The notes under the pieces are model-generated. The model saw only the letters and a list, made by a program, of their open reading frames with translations. It searched no databases and was not told the origin of the DNA. Below are positions 7,885 through 16,523 of a stretch of 30,696 nt of DNA, piece by piece (positions within the stretch are counted from its first letter, which is position 1; every line of letters begins with the position of its first letter). A program made the translations under genes and the position numbers. This DNA comes from Ceratorhiza oryzae-sativae (taxonomy: Eukaryota; Basidiomycota; Agaricomycetes; Cantharellales; Ceratobasidiaceae), in assembly GCA_030998015.1 (NCBI GenBank), contig JARWMV010000168.1, positions 1 through 30,696 of the forward strand, in the 5' to 3' direction.

Positions 7885-8065
7885 CGAGTAGTTGGTAGCC
7901 CCCCAAGAAGTTTTTCTCTTGGTCTCGCTACACTCAGCACGTTACCGTACTGTTCGGAGTACATCACTATCTTCAAGGGCGCGCTAAGCGCGGCCGATTT
8001 TTTTTTGCTCTCGGGCCCTTAGGCAGAGAACTAAAGGGGGTTCTGTTAGTAGTGAATAGGCAAAT
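7885..8065 (-). other. Group I intron core, 3' part, before cob exon 5
   Basis: Contains TTGAAGATAGTGATG, resembling the group I S element (P7 3' strand), and GC-rich stems including GCGCGCTAAGCGC. It ends with ACTCG at the exon junction. Frames reading through this segment (for example from 7976) are not genes. Confidence 0.6.
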
Positions 8066-8146
8066 TTAATGAAGAGTAGTTTGGTAATTTTTGAATTTCT
8101 TTAATCCAAAGTTTGAATTGTAGTCCTTTATGTCCAACAAATTTAA

Positions 8147-8170
8147 CGGGCAGCCGCACAGCGCGCTGCT
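8147..8170 (-). repeat. Single 23-bp GGGCAGCCGCAYAGCG unit
   Basis: One copy of the unit that forms the 13-copy tandem array at 27782-28080. It lies in the C-terminal region of a LAGLIDADG gene and adds SALCGCP to the frame. It follows the same CATTCT sequence (- strand) as the array. Confidence 0.8.
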
Positions 8171-8333
8171 AGAATGAGCGATAAAATTTATAACACTTTG
8201 TAACTCCCGTTTAGATTTTGCAGACAAAGCAAACATATTATTTCTAGTATGTCTTATTTGAACATCTCTCAAATGAAGTCTTTTGGAAATAGCGCCCATA
8301 ATGTGAGCATCATACTTCTGATCCCGCCGGCGT

Positions 8334-8537
8334 TAGAGGGAATCCTCAGTTGAGGTAGCCTTGACCATGAGTCCAGGCTACCTCACATAAAGATTCCCTC
8401 GTAGAAAATGACGACCGTTCGTCATTTTCAGCCGGCGGCTAAATATCGATATTATGCCGCGCACTAGCAATCGCAAACGGTTGCGATTGCTCACGTTGGT
8501 TGGTGGGACAAGTCCCACCAGCAACTAACGCGCGCGG
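8334..8537 (-). repeat. Family A element with nested N hairpin, copy 10
   Basis: Family A with an extra hairpin (GAGGTAGCC/GGCTACCTC, CCATGAG loop, partly degenerate here) inserted in the loop of the GGGAATC/GATTCCC stem. Confidence 0.9.
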
Positions 8538-8677
8538 AAATAAGGTCTAATTCTTTTCCCACTATTTTCTCTTGAGATAGAAAAACAACCCTCGGCCTCT
8601 ATAAATCCCATCAGCCAATTATCAAAATATTCTAATTTAAGGATTTCATCGATAGACAATAAATCATTTGCAACGTC

Positions 8678-8849
8678 CCGCCGGCGTTAGAGGGAATCCT
8701 AAAGATTCCCTCGTAGAAAATGACGACCGTTCGTCATTTTCAGCCGGCGGCTAAATATCGATATTATGCCGCGCACTAGCAATCGCAAACGGTTGCGATT
8801 GCTCACGTTGGTTGGTGGGACAAGTCCCACCAGCAACTAACGCGCGCGG
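8678..8849 (-). repeat. Family A palindromic element, copy 11
   Basis: Full-length copy in the cob intron 4 HEG, between its two LAGLIDADG domains. No flanking duplication is seen. Confidence 0.9.
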
Positions 8850-8905
8850 ATTCGGGTTTCACTAATATAGGCTCTTTGTTTTTTCTAACCTGTAAAGTAT
8901 CCCTC

Positions 8906-9077
8906 CCGCCGGCGTTAGAGGGAATCCTAAAGATTCCCTCGTAGAAAATGACGACCGTTCGTCATTTTCAGCCGGCGGCTAAATATCGATATTATGCCGC
9001 GCACTAGCAATCGCAAACGGTTGCGATTGCTCACGTTGGTTGGTGGGACAAGTCCCACCAGCAACTAACGCGCGCGG
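8906..9077 (-). repeat. Family A palindromic element, copy 12
   Basis: Full-length copy, 56 bp from the previous one, after ...LTRKKFQFA of the first LAGLIDADG domain. Confidence 0.9.
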
Positions 9078-9251
9078 CAAACTGGAATTTTTTTCTAGTC
9101 AACAAAGAATATTTATCAAATATAGGAAGAACGTATTCCAACAAATGTTCCATAGTACCTATGGAATAGTTTGAAATTACTTCTCCTTTGTCAATACGAC
9201 CACAACCAACTAATGTCTTTAAATAATGTAATAATTGTAAGTCTCTACTGA

Positions 9252-9283
9252 CCCCCAAACATGTGCAGCTACGCTGCATTGTG
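9252..9283 (-). repeat. Short family D hairpin
   Basis: CCCCCAAACATGTGCAGC followed by GCTGCATTGTG. It is a truncated D, breaking the HEG between ...HRFAIGM and SRDLQLLHYLK. Confidence 0.8.
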
Positions 9284-9374
9284 CATTCCTATTGCAAATC
9301 TGTGTAAGTATCGATCTCTCATTTTTACTAAACAAAAAGTACCCTCTCCATCTGTAAGTCCTACCAACCATTGA

Positions 9375-9468
9375 CCCCCCAAACTGATGCAGCTATGCTG
9401 CATTGTTTGGGGGGGTAATGGCCCTCCCAATACGCTGGCCTTACAGGCTTGGTAACGCATTGGGAGGC
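9375..9468 (-). repeat. Family D element with 6-bp CATTGA duplication
   Basis: Same structure as 7138-7244 but without the CCCGTAGGGC insert in its second hairpin. CATTGA flanks it at 9369-9374 and 9469-9474. Excising it restores YLQWLVGLTDGEG. Confidence 0.93.
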
Positions 9469-9705
9469 CATTGAAGATATTCGGGGTTAACTCTCTGAGA
9501 AGCAGAAGACTGAAAATTCTCCCCAAATTTAGGACGAATTGCAGCTGAAGTAACTTCATTTTTTTCCACCTCGGCGAATTTTCCTTTACATTGTGAGATT
9601 GTTACTGGAACAATTGGAACCAGTACCCCCAAAGTTGGGACGTTTTCGCATAAACCCGAATTATTCACTATAATGTCACCATTATAGGCCGCATAGATCA
9701 TTAAT

Positions 9706-9727
9706 ACGGAAAAGCCACCCCAGATTA
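9706..9727 (-). CDS. cob: Apocytochrome b, exon 4 (22-nt mini-exon)
   Basis: Encodes the core of (E)LIWGGFSV. Boundaries are chosen so that exon 3 ending GAG-T joins TA-ATC-TGG (E-L-I-W) and GT joins G-TCA-AAT of exon 5 (V-S-N). Both upstream exon ends are T and both introns end in G, as group I introns require. It lies between introns at coding nt 490 and about 512. The downstream HEG is in frame with it. Confidence 0.88.
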
Positions 9728-10138
9728 CATTATATTATCGCCAAAGTGTTTAATCTTTGTCTTCACCGTCTTAAACGATGTTTAGACTATGTCTTCAACC
9801 TAGTTCCAAGGTAATGTGCATCCCGACTAAAGTTTGACGTACCAAACGAACAGGTTGTGGGGCTCTCGTGTCGAGCTTATTGTTGGTATAACTCACTCGT
9901 TAGTCGTTGAACGTTCTTAACCCATTGCTAGACTATGAATTAGGTACCTTTCAATGGAATACCTCAAATCTTAGCAAATACCGAGTCAAGCTTCGCTGCA
10001 AATAGTCTTAATTGGGGATTTTTATAATTAAGATGTCAATGCAATTCACCCCATTTGCCTATAAAACATTACTGTTTTAAGGAGCCTAATTTCACAGAAA
10101 CTCGTGCCAAGCCAAAGGCGGGAAATCCTAGCAATACT
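9728..10138 (-). other. Group I intron core, 3' part of cob intron 3
   Basis: Contains GAAGACATAGTCTAAAC, a classic S element (P7 3' strand), and other stems; it ends with AATG before exon 4. No ORF is supported here; the + strand frame at 10055-10237 crosses a repeat. Confidence 0.75.
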
Positions 10139-10294
10139 CCGCGCGCGTTAGTTGCTGGTGGGACTTGTCCCACCAACCAACGTGAGCAATCGCAACCGTT
10201 TGCGATTGCTAGTGCGCGGCATAATATCGATATTTAGCCGCCGGCTGAAAATGACGAACGGTCGTCATCTGAGGATTCCCTCTAACGCCGGCGG
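10139..10294 (+). repeat. Family A element, internally deleted
   Basis: Like full-length A up to GGTCGTCAT, then it jumps to CTGAGGATTCCCTC. The 5' arm of the terminal hairpin is lost, and the CTGAGG shows that it derives from an A copy carrying the N hairpin. Confidence 0.88.
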
Positions 10295-10446
10295 GCCTAA
10301 AATTTGAAGCCGGTTTAATCCTTTTAATTTTCCAACTTATTTCGTAAACAAAGTAAATTTGCGTAAAATATAGTCAGGTAAAATTTGGCTACACTGTGTG
10401 GCACGGCTATTATTCGATGGATGCAGCAACCGTGGCATACCACGGC

Positions 10447-11348
10447 TTATTGTGGGAATTTAAGGTTACAGTAACGAGAACTATTTCGTAAAACTGTTAA
10501 CCATTTCAAATATTGTATACCTTTAAGTCCAACTAAAGGATGATATCCTGAGAACGAAAAAAAATTGATCACTCTTTGTATATCAGCTTTAGAAGAGACA
10601 GAAAATTGATTATAGATACCTTTTTCAATGCCAATTTTTCGGTTTGTCTCAAACACCAATTTAAAGGCTTCAAATAACATACTATGCACTCGTTGTTTTA
10701 ATGAATAGCAAGCGTCATTGTTGTTTTTTACGTAGAAAGACCCATCAGCCATTGTAAATCCAACAAGCCAATTATTAAAGAAAGATAAATTCACATAATC
10801 TGAAGCTGTTTTAGGCAACTCAAATGTTGTTCCAATTGAAGATTTTGCCAAAGAGATTGCTTGTATTTGATCATAAATTTTTATATCATTCTTTAAAACA
10901 TGCATAGCTAAATCAAACTGAGCTCTTCTAGTTTCAGTTAAAAAAAAAATTCCATGGTGTAATAATAATGGAAAAATAACTTCTTGTAAGTCAGTTCGAT
11001 TAATAACAAGTTTACAAATAGGACTTTTATTGTCCCGGTATACTGTTAATCTCCCCAACTTCAACACAGATTGGATATATTCCAATGTAGATTTATCATC
11101 TAAATGGATAATAATTACAAGTTTAATGGCTATATATCCTCTGGTTGTTCTAGTTATTTGTATGTAGCCATCACCGTCTACAAAACCAGCGAAGAAAGCT
11201 AGAAATGATGGAGGAATAGACAAATATTCCTTTTTGGCTAATCTTCCACTTTCATTCCCCTTCTTAATTGCATGTGGACTAACGGTACCCACAGTAGGCA
11301 AAATAGCTGCATTTGCCCATATCGAATAATAATCTGTGATGTTGTTTA
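10447..11348 (-). CDS. LAGLIDADG homing endonuclease/maturase in cob intron 3
   Basis: Open from cob exon 3 through the intron; the first internal ATG is at 11301 (284 residues from there). There are two LAGLIDADG motifs: FFAGFVDGDGYIQI around residues 35-48 and WLVGFTMADGSFYV around 177-190. Each domain is followed by the usual IPLL..H.ff.T...AQFDLA and FFSFSGYHPLVGLK...WL segments. It ends ...NLKFPQ with TAA at 10447. It is the only HEG here without any repeat insertion, so it is the best candidate for an active enzyme. The family cuts the intronless allele at the insertion site, and some members also help splicing. It is likely made as an exon fusion and processed. Confidence 0.93.
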
Positions 11349-11409
11349 ACTCTACAAAATCTTGACCGACCCATGGTATAGCTGAAAGCAGGTTTGTAAT
11401 AACAGTCGC
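11349..11409 (-). CDS. cob: Apocytochrome b, exon 3
   Basis: 61 nt encoding ATVITNLLSAIPWVGQDFVE plus one base. The exon starts after an intron-terminal G and ends in T (GAG-T), which places intron insertion at coding nt 429 and 490. IPWVGQD is a conserved stretch of cytochrome b. The intron 3 HEG is in frame with it. Confidence 0.95.
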
Positions 11410-11473
11410 CTTTAATCTTTGGTTTATCTTTGTTCAATCAAAAACAGATAAACCCCTGTACTATTTCTAAATC

Positions 11474-11614
11474 CCCTCCGCGCTCTTTGATCGCCCGCAG
11501 GGCGGCCTAAGCGCGGAGGGCTCCACTAATCGATGATTTGCGAAGGCAAATCTACACCCTGCCTAGAGAACTGCGCTTTAGCGCACGTCTTGGCAGGGGT
11601 ATCGATTAGCGGGG
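11474..11614 (+). repeat. Family B composite hairpin, copy 5
   Basis: Full copy with the nested M hairpin, in cob intron 2. Confidence 0.9.
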
Positions 11615-11885
11615 TATGGTTACCACAGATTGATACGTTATATCCTTAGATAGCCTTGTGATAGTACTAGGAAACTATAGAATAATGGCGGATAAAAATC
11701 CAGTTTCATTCCAAAGTTGTTTGTACTATAAAGATTCCCACTGTACATTAAGCACCATTTCAGGCACCCACCGGTGAGCCAGTCTGTAGCGGTTTATCGT
11801 AACCGACGGTCTTGAACAAGTGTTTTTTAACCGTGTACACCGGCATCGCTTTATTTCGTTATCCTTTTAATACATTATCCTAACC

Positions 11886-12048
11886 ATCGCGCTTAGTTCG
11901 ATAAAGCCTAGGCTTTATCGGCCCAAGCGCGACAGCTCGCCGAGAATCGCTGATTTGCCCGTCGTCATACACTCAGTGTATGACTTCGGGTTAGGTCCCT
12001 TTACAAGGGACCAACCCCGAAGGCAAATCTACGATTCTCGAGGGTTGT
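11886..12048 (+). repeat. Diverged family B-like composite hairpin
   Basis: CGCGCTTAG/AAGCGCG stem with GATAAAGCC/GGCTTTATC inside, then a GAGAATCG/CGATTCTC outer stem. That stem encloses GATTTGCC/GGCAAATC and two smaller hairpins (CATACACTCAGTGTATG and GGTCCCTTT/AAGGGACC). The plan is the same as B with different inner hairpins. Confidence 0.75.
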
Positions 12049-12055
12049 GAAATTC

Positions 12056-12100
12056 ACCCCTGCCAAGACGTGCGCTAAAGCGCAGTTGCCCAGGCAGGGT
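12056..12100 (+). repeat. Solo M hairpin
   Basis: The CCCTGCC/GGCAGGG hairpin with the GCCCAGG variant arm, adjoining the B-like element. Confidence 0.85.
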
Positions 12101-12298
12101 GTAAGCCATTTGAAAATCAAAATTCTCCTCAAATTTTTTGGCTAAAGTATAACACAGAAGAACAATTTATCAATTTGAGCACCCTAGCCCTCGCGGCACA
12201 GTCCTGTACCGTGAGGGTAAGGAGTAAAACTTAAGGTACATAATTCTTTCTATACGATTATTGCAGAACTACTGGAAATAAAACTATGGTTTAGTTTG

Positions 12299-13024
12299 TT
12301 AAATATAACCGTTTAATTTATAATACATTGAGCCATGAAGGTGAGGTTTAACTATGTCAGCTAAATTTTGCATAGAAATTTTAGAAATATAAATAACATA
12401 TTGATTAGAGTAACCTGTTTTTTGTATAGATGCCTTCAAATTATATTTATCTCTTAATACTTTACATAGTAATTCATCATCTTTAAGTGAAAAACTATTA
12501 GTACTAAATTTAAACCCTGAGCCTACTGAACCTCCATCATCTGAAAGCCAAACTGCTAAGGCTAAAGGAGATAAATAGTCACCTATATTGGCAGGTACTA
12601 TTTTAACACCTTCTTTATAAAACTCTTCATGTAAAAAGTTAAAACTTGAAAATGTATAAGTTTTAAATCTTAAAACATATCTTAATTTGCCTCCTACTCC
12701 TAATCTAGTCGCCAATTTAGGTTGAATACTATTACAATAACCCAAATCACTTAAATATTTGTGAAACCATAATAAGTAATGACTATTTGAATGTTCTTGT
12801 TGAAAACATATTCTAGTCCCATTTCCGTGTCGCTCAGCTTGAGCATCGCCGAGTATGGAACCTATCAATACACATAAAGTGTTATAATTATGAGGACCTA
12901 TACGTTTATAAGATCTAGTTTTAGGAGCAATAAAAGGCAAAGTAGTATTATATAAATTAATCGTTGATTCTATATTTAATAACTCTTGGAAATATTCAAA
13001 CCATTTGGGGCACAACTCATAATT
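12299..13024 (-). CDS. LAGLIDADG_2 homing endonuclease in cob intron 2
   Basis: In frame with cob exon 2 (...GQMSLWG|NYELCPKWF). It is one LAGLIDADG_2-type protein of about 240 residues with LIGSILGDAQAERHGNGTRI (first motif), HYLLWFHKYLSDLGYC, LRFKTYTFSSFNFLHEEFY, LSPLALAVWLSDDGGS (second motif), and a C-terminus ending MYYKLNGYI with TAA. It has no insertion or frameshift and looks intact. The intron core follows it. It is expected to home to cob alleles lacking the intron. Confidence 0.93.
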   Translation of the reverse strand, partial: NYELCPKWFEYFQELLNIESTINLYNTTLPFIAPKTRSYKRIGPHNYNTLCVLIGSILGDAQAERHGNGTRICFQQEHSNSHYLLWFHKYLSDLGYCNSIQPKLATRLGVGGKLRYVLRFKTYTFSSFNFLHEEFYKEGVKIVPANIGDYLSPLALAVWLSDDGGSVGSGFKFSTNSFSLKDDELLCKVLRDKYNLKASIQKTGYSNQYVIYISKISMQNLADIVKPHLHGSMYYKLNGYI

Positions 13025-13060
13025 ACCCCATAATGACATTTGCCCGAATGGCAAGACGTA
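13025..13060 (-). CDS. cob: Apocytochrome b, exon 2
   Basis: 36 nt, 12 codons: YVLPFGQMSLWG. It is preceded by an intron-terminal G (AAAGTTTG) and ends in T, matching insertion sites after coding nt 393 and 429. Most cytochromes b have LPWGQMS here; this one has LPFGQMS. Confidence 0.95.
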
Positions 13061-13096
13061 CAAACTTTAATGTTTATTTCATAATAAATTTAAATT

Positions 13097-14512
13097 CTAG
13101 TCTGTAGTATCACATTTTACACTAGATTCAAATTTGAATCTTTGCTTATACAATTTATTTGTATCTATTATTTTAGATATAACAGAAGAAATATTAATAT
13201 TACCCAGAGCTAACGCAGCTTTTGTGTAAGAAGAAAAAGGAGAACCTTCTAATAATTTACCATTATCGTAAACATTAACACCATAACCCATATTACCTTT
13301 TTTGACTACTCTGGCAACGTCAGAGTAAGCTTTATATGGTAAACCTGTAGTTAGGTCATATACTGGGGGCATGTCAAATATTTTATTAATATCATCCAAA
13401 TCTGGGGCCTCAGCTACTTCAGGGTTAGTTGAATATCTTTTATTGATATACTGATTTACTCTCACAAAGGATTCTTTACCTTCAATTGTTGACGTATAGC
13501 CTAAAGCTTTAAGTTTTACCGCAACTTCCCAATATTGAAAATCAATACCTTTTCTAGATTTAAAGGTCAAAGATTTAAAAAAAGGTAAAATGTAATTATA
13601 AAGCTGTAATATATTAGCTACACTTAAAGAGGCCATACCTGTTTCAATATTCGGGTCGTATATCACTGGTGTAGGTTTATTGTTTAATTTATCAAATTTA
13701 GGACCGATCTCGGGATTGTAAGGTAAATTATTAAGAAATTCTGCTATTTCATATAAAAAGTGTATATTTTTAGAGTGTTGTTTAATCCCAAAAGTAGGGA
13801 CCATACTAGGTAGGGAGAATGTCCCATCACCCTCAACAAATCCAAGAAGTCTATACGGAGTTAAATCGCGATTAGGAATACTTTGTAGATCTAAATTTTT
13901 TCTTAATGTATTCATGCCGGATTTTAATTTTAATAAATCCTTTAACTCCTCATCTCTAACTTTTCTTCTTTCACAAAAGGGTGCCATTTTGATTTCAGCT
14001 GCAGCCTTAAAATCTAAAAAATCGAAATATTTAGAAGTAGTAAAATGATAATATGAGAGTATCGGTATAATAACCCCTACAATATCTATAAATTTATCTA
14101 CTGAAAAGTAAGACTCATGTAGATTTGTAGTATCTCTAATTGTACCTACTTCTCTATTTGCCAATACACTTAGTAAATTTTTTATGTATATTAAAGCAAC
14201 TTTATCATCATAATGTAATTTTATTCTAAATTTAAGAGCACCTGTGTTAGAAATGTAAAATGTAGACTCCGCCTCTGAAAATCCAGAAAACCACTCTAAT
14301 TCATTTTGGGATTTTATTAATGTTTCTTCTTTCAATGTTGGACATTGAGGTTCGTTTTTAGCCCTGCCTAGAGAACTGCGCATTAGCGCACGTCTTGGCA
14401 GGGGTATTAAAGAGTCATTAACTTCCAGGGGACTAGCTGCCTGTTTACATACCCAGGGTACCCTTGTCCCCAATAATAGATACGATAATTTTGTATTACA
14501 ATCTTCATACAA
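13097..14512 (-). CDS. LAGLIDADG endonuclease with C-terminal NUMOD1-like domain, cob intron 1
   Basis: 471 residues. Motif 1 is WFSGFSEAESTFYI (about residues 74-87); motif 2 is LLGFVEGDGTFSL (about 222-234), each with its LAGLIDADG_1 domain. The C-terminal 100 residues (YGVNVYDNGKLLEGSPFSSY, then NISSVISKIIDTNKLYK) match the plan of NUMOD1-type modular DNA-binding repeats. Near the N-terminus (about residues 36-50) an M hairpin is inserted in frame, adding PLPRRALMRSSLGRA before the catalytic domain. The protein ends just 36 bp before exon 2, with the intron core upstream of it. The start is the first ATG; translation as a separate ORF is assumed. Confidence 0.92.
   Translation of the reverse strand: MYEDCNTKLSYLLLGTRVPWVCKQAASPLEVNDSLIPLPRRALMRSSLGRAKNEPQCPTLKEETLIKSQNELEWFSGFSEAESTFYISNTGALKFRIKLHYDDKVALIYIKNLLSVLANREVGTIRDTTNLHESYFSVDKFIDIVGVIIPILSYYHFTTSKYFDFLDFKAAAEIKMAPFCERRKVRDEELKDLLKLKSGMNTLRKNLDLQSIPNRDLTPYRLLGFVEGDGTFSLPSMVPTFGIKQHSKNIHFLYEIAEFLNNLPYNPEIGPKFDKLNNKPTPVIYDPNIETGMASLSVANILQLYNYILPFFKSLTFKSRKGIDFQYWEVAVKLKALGYTSTIEGKESFVRVNQYINKRYSTNPEVAEAPDLDDINKIFDMPPVYDLTTGLPYKAYSDVARVVKKGNMGYGVNVYDNGKLLEGSPFSSYTKAALALGNINISSVISKIIDTNKLYKQRFKFESSVKCDTTD
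14362..14405 (-). repeat. M hairpin inserted in frame in an endonuclease gene
   Basis: A CCCTGCC/GGCAGGG hairpin with one base change (GCGCATTAGCGC) relative to other copies. It keeps the reading frame of the cob intron 1 HEG open. Confidence 0.85.
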
Positions 14513-15029
14513 ACTTACTTTTAAGTATTTACTTTAAATAACTTAGTTAACGTAATTTAACTATAAGTTTCGACTGTACATTAAGCACCATTGCAGGTAC
14601 CCATCAGTGACCCAGTCTGTAGCGATCCTGTAAGAAACCGACGGTCTTACATAAGGTACTGATGTTTTGACCGTTTTCACTGATATTGCCAACTCTCAAA
14701 GAGAACAAAAACCCAGAAGAAATCCTCCGGAGGGCTATTGTTTATCAACTACATATTATCCCTACAGATTGTTATATAGTGTGTGAGAAAAGACTATGGT
14801 AATATACGATAATACCTGGTAAATATTTGTAATTATGGAAGTGATTTCCAAAAAACACCCCCAAACATGTGCAGCTACGCTGCATTGTTTGGGGGTGGTT
14901 TTGGTCCTAATCGGACGACTTTCCATCCTCGACACCTTCACGGTGGTTTTGGGCTATTGAACAAGAAAGAGGTATACCATGTGCCATGTCTAATTCATTA
15001 CCAGCTACCCATGTTAGGCTGTTTGGGTA
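14513..15029 (-). other. Group I intron 1 core of cob (after nt 393)
   Basis: On the - strand GACCGTCGGTTTC, CGCTACAGACTGGGTC, GGTGCTTAATGTACAGTCGAAAC form the P3-P7 region (14575-14665), similar to cob intron 2. A family D hairpin lies near the 5' splice site (14849-14905). The exon 1 frame continues about 40 codons into this intron but has no cob similarity. Confidence 0.8.
14849..14905 (+). repeat. Family D hairpin, left of cob exon 1
   Basis: CCAAAAAACACCCCCAAAC arm, GCAGC loop hairpin and GTTTGGGGGTGGTTTTGG arm: a near-perfect 57-bp inverted repeat. The same form occurs at 15491. Confidence 0.9.
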
Positions 15030-15422
15030 ACCTAAAAATGCGGTTCCCATCATAAGTACCAATATCACGACTCCTATAGACCAAAGTAAGATTCTAGGAG
15101 ATCTGTAAGATCCGTAATATAGCCCTCTTCCAATGTGCAAATATACAAAAATGAAAAAGAATGAAGCAGTGTTAGCGTGTGTGTATCTAACGGCCCATCC
15201 ATAATTCACATCACGCATGATGTGCTCAACTGAAATAAATGCCATGTCAACACTTGGAGTATAGTGCATGGCCAGGAAGACTCCAGTTAAGATTTGAATT
15301 ACTAGGCACATACCTAACAATGATCCAAAGTTCCAAAGATAAGATATATTTGCAGGTTGAGGCGAGTCAACCATGTATGAATTAAGTAAGCCCAATATAG
15401 GGTGGGATTTTAAAAGTCTCAT
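15030..15422 (-). CDS. cob: Apocytochrome b, exon 1
   Basis: 131 codons from [16 protein letters not shown] to ...GTAFLG. It is the membrane core of respiratory complex III, carrying the Qo/Qi sites. [25 protein letters not shown] and [17 protein letters not shown] are hallmarks, and the His of RYTHAN and YLHIGRG belong to the heme ligand region. The start at 15422 is chosen because the family begins MRLLKSHP; an in-frame ATG nine codons upstream (15449) is possible. The exon ends GGT at coding nt 393, a known fungal cob intron site. No repeat interrupts it. Confidence 0.96.
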
Positions 15423-15490
15423 AGTAATTTTGAATTTTATTTTTGTCAAATAGAGAAATCAGAAAAGAATAAATTCACGTTAAGTAATTT

Positions 15491-15547
15491 CCAAAAAACA
15501 CCCCCAAACATGTGCAGCTACGCTGCATTGTTTGGGGGTGGTTTTGG
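15491..15547 (+). repeat. Family D hairpin, right of cob exon 1
   Basis: Near-identical to 14849-14905, including the flanking ATTTCC on the left and CCTAA on the right. The pair brackets cob exon 1 in direct orientation. Confidence 0.9.
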
Positions 15548-16125
15548 TTCCTAAGAAGGCATGGCCGTTAAATACAGAGCGGTTCAACCTAGAACTCAGA
15601 GTAAAATATAAATGAATTAAAATCTGACTTGTGTTGTCAGCACCTGACTATAACAATCAGCTAATTTTGGCAATTGTTCAATGTTCCACCTTAATTACCC
15701 TGTGGTGGCAGGTATTAATATATGCCGTCATAGAGGAAACGGGTCAGGTAGAAACAAAAACACGGAAAATATATTTTTATTGTCTTACACACCGGAAGGC
15801 CTAGTGAATCTATTTAGCATAGCATATTGACAAGAAGGTGTGGAAATTAGATAGATAGCAAAACACATAGTTATTAAATTAAATAATATGTGGTTACAAC
15901 TTTCCCCCCGCCTCATCATATTTGCAGGCACGGGGGCACTTTTTTAAACGTTCAAATTTTTTTATTACTGTTTCTTTTATTGTTATTTAAATTCGTAAAA
16001 GGAGGTTTGACGCCTCCTTAAGCGCCGGGTGAAATATTACGTTATGGCTTCAAATCCCGGGGAGAAACCTCCCCCATTTGAAGCACGATAATATTAATGT
16101 AGTGTTACGTGCTTGAAATAGAATA
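15548..16125. other. Upstream region of cob, no gene recognised
   Basis: Mixed AT-rich sequence without a supported ORF or tRNA. It includes an AACACATAGTTATT/AATAATATGTGGTT stem (about 15865-15900) followed by a GGCACGGGGGCACTTTTTTAAACG stretch; a diverged copy of this pair lies at about 16940-17110. A structured RNA or the cob leader and promoter could be here, but I cannot show it. Confidence 0.5.
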
Positions 16126-16266
16126 CCCTCCGCGCTCTTTGATCGCCCGCAGGGCGGCCTAAGCGCGGAGGGCTCCAATAATCGATGATTTGCGAAGGCA
16201 AATCTACACCCTGCCTAGAGAACTGCGCTTTAGCGCACGTCTTGGCAGGGGTATCGATTAGCGGGG
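16126..16266 (+). repeat. Family B composite hairpin, copy 6
   Basis: Full copy with the nested M hairpin, in the intergenic region upstream of cob. Confidence 0.9.
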
Positions 16267-16351
16267 TATCTTAATAGGGATAAAATTGGTATCCGCTATT
16301 TCTCACTTGTATTCGTTGAGGTGTAAATATAGTTACCTGCTGATTGAAACT

Positions 16352-16523
16352 CCGCGCGCGTTAGTTGCTGGTGGGACTTGTCCCACCAACCAACGTGAGC
16401 AATCGCAACCGTTTGCGATTGCTAGTGCGCGGCATAATATCGATATTTAGCCGCCGGCTGAAAATGACGAACGGTCGTCATTTTCTACGAGGGAATCTTT
16501 AGGATTCCCTCTAACGCCGGCGG
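16352..16523 (+). repeat. Family A palindromic element, copy 14 (A-C pair)
   Basis: Full-length A joined directly to a family C element, the same junction as at 24227 and 30277. Confidence 0.92.

Larger units (their letters stand above)
8066..9705 (-). pseudogene. Double-motif LAGLIDADG endonuclease in cob intron 4, split by six insertions
   Basis: The frame continues from the 22-nt exon 4. Motif 1 is QWLVGLTDGEGTF (near 9370-9320); motif 2 is WLMGFIEAEGCF (near 8620-8585). The C-terminal part reads RELQSVINFIAHSS...LNLLDIKDYNSNFGLKKF. Inserts: D at 9375 with a duplicated CATTGA, a short D at 9252, A at 8906, 8678 and 8334, and one 23-bp unit near 8147-8169. After removal of D (9375) with one duplicate, ...PEYLQ joins WLVGLTDGEG directly. 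Both motifs retain the acidic catalytic residue, so the protein family was active before invasion. Confidence 0.87.
11410..12298 (-). other. Group I intron 2 core of cob (after nt 429), with repeats
   Basis: The core lies downstream of the HEG. On the - strand, GACCGTCGGTT...CGCTACAGACTGG...GGTGCTTAATGTACAGTGGG (11740-11830) closely matches the core of cob intron 1 at 14575-14665, so the two introns are related. Family B (11474), a B-like hairpin (11886) and a solo M hairpin (12056) are inserted in it. Confidence 0.8.

Noticed and set aside
94..14512. Chytrid genetic code with TAG as leucine
   Set aside because: TAG stands exactly at family-typical protein ends (...YKLGL, ...KCDTTD, ...YKIN, ...TVKRS), and no conserved exon needs TAG as Leu.
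15548..16125. Mitochondrial RNase P RNA (rnpB)
   Set aside because: AGAGGAAACGGG is suggestive, but the matching second conserved region could not be identified.
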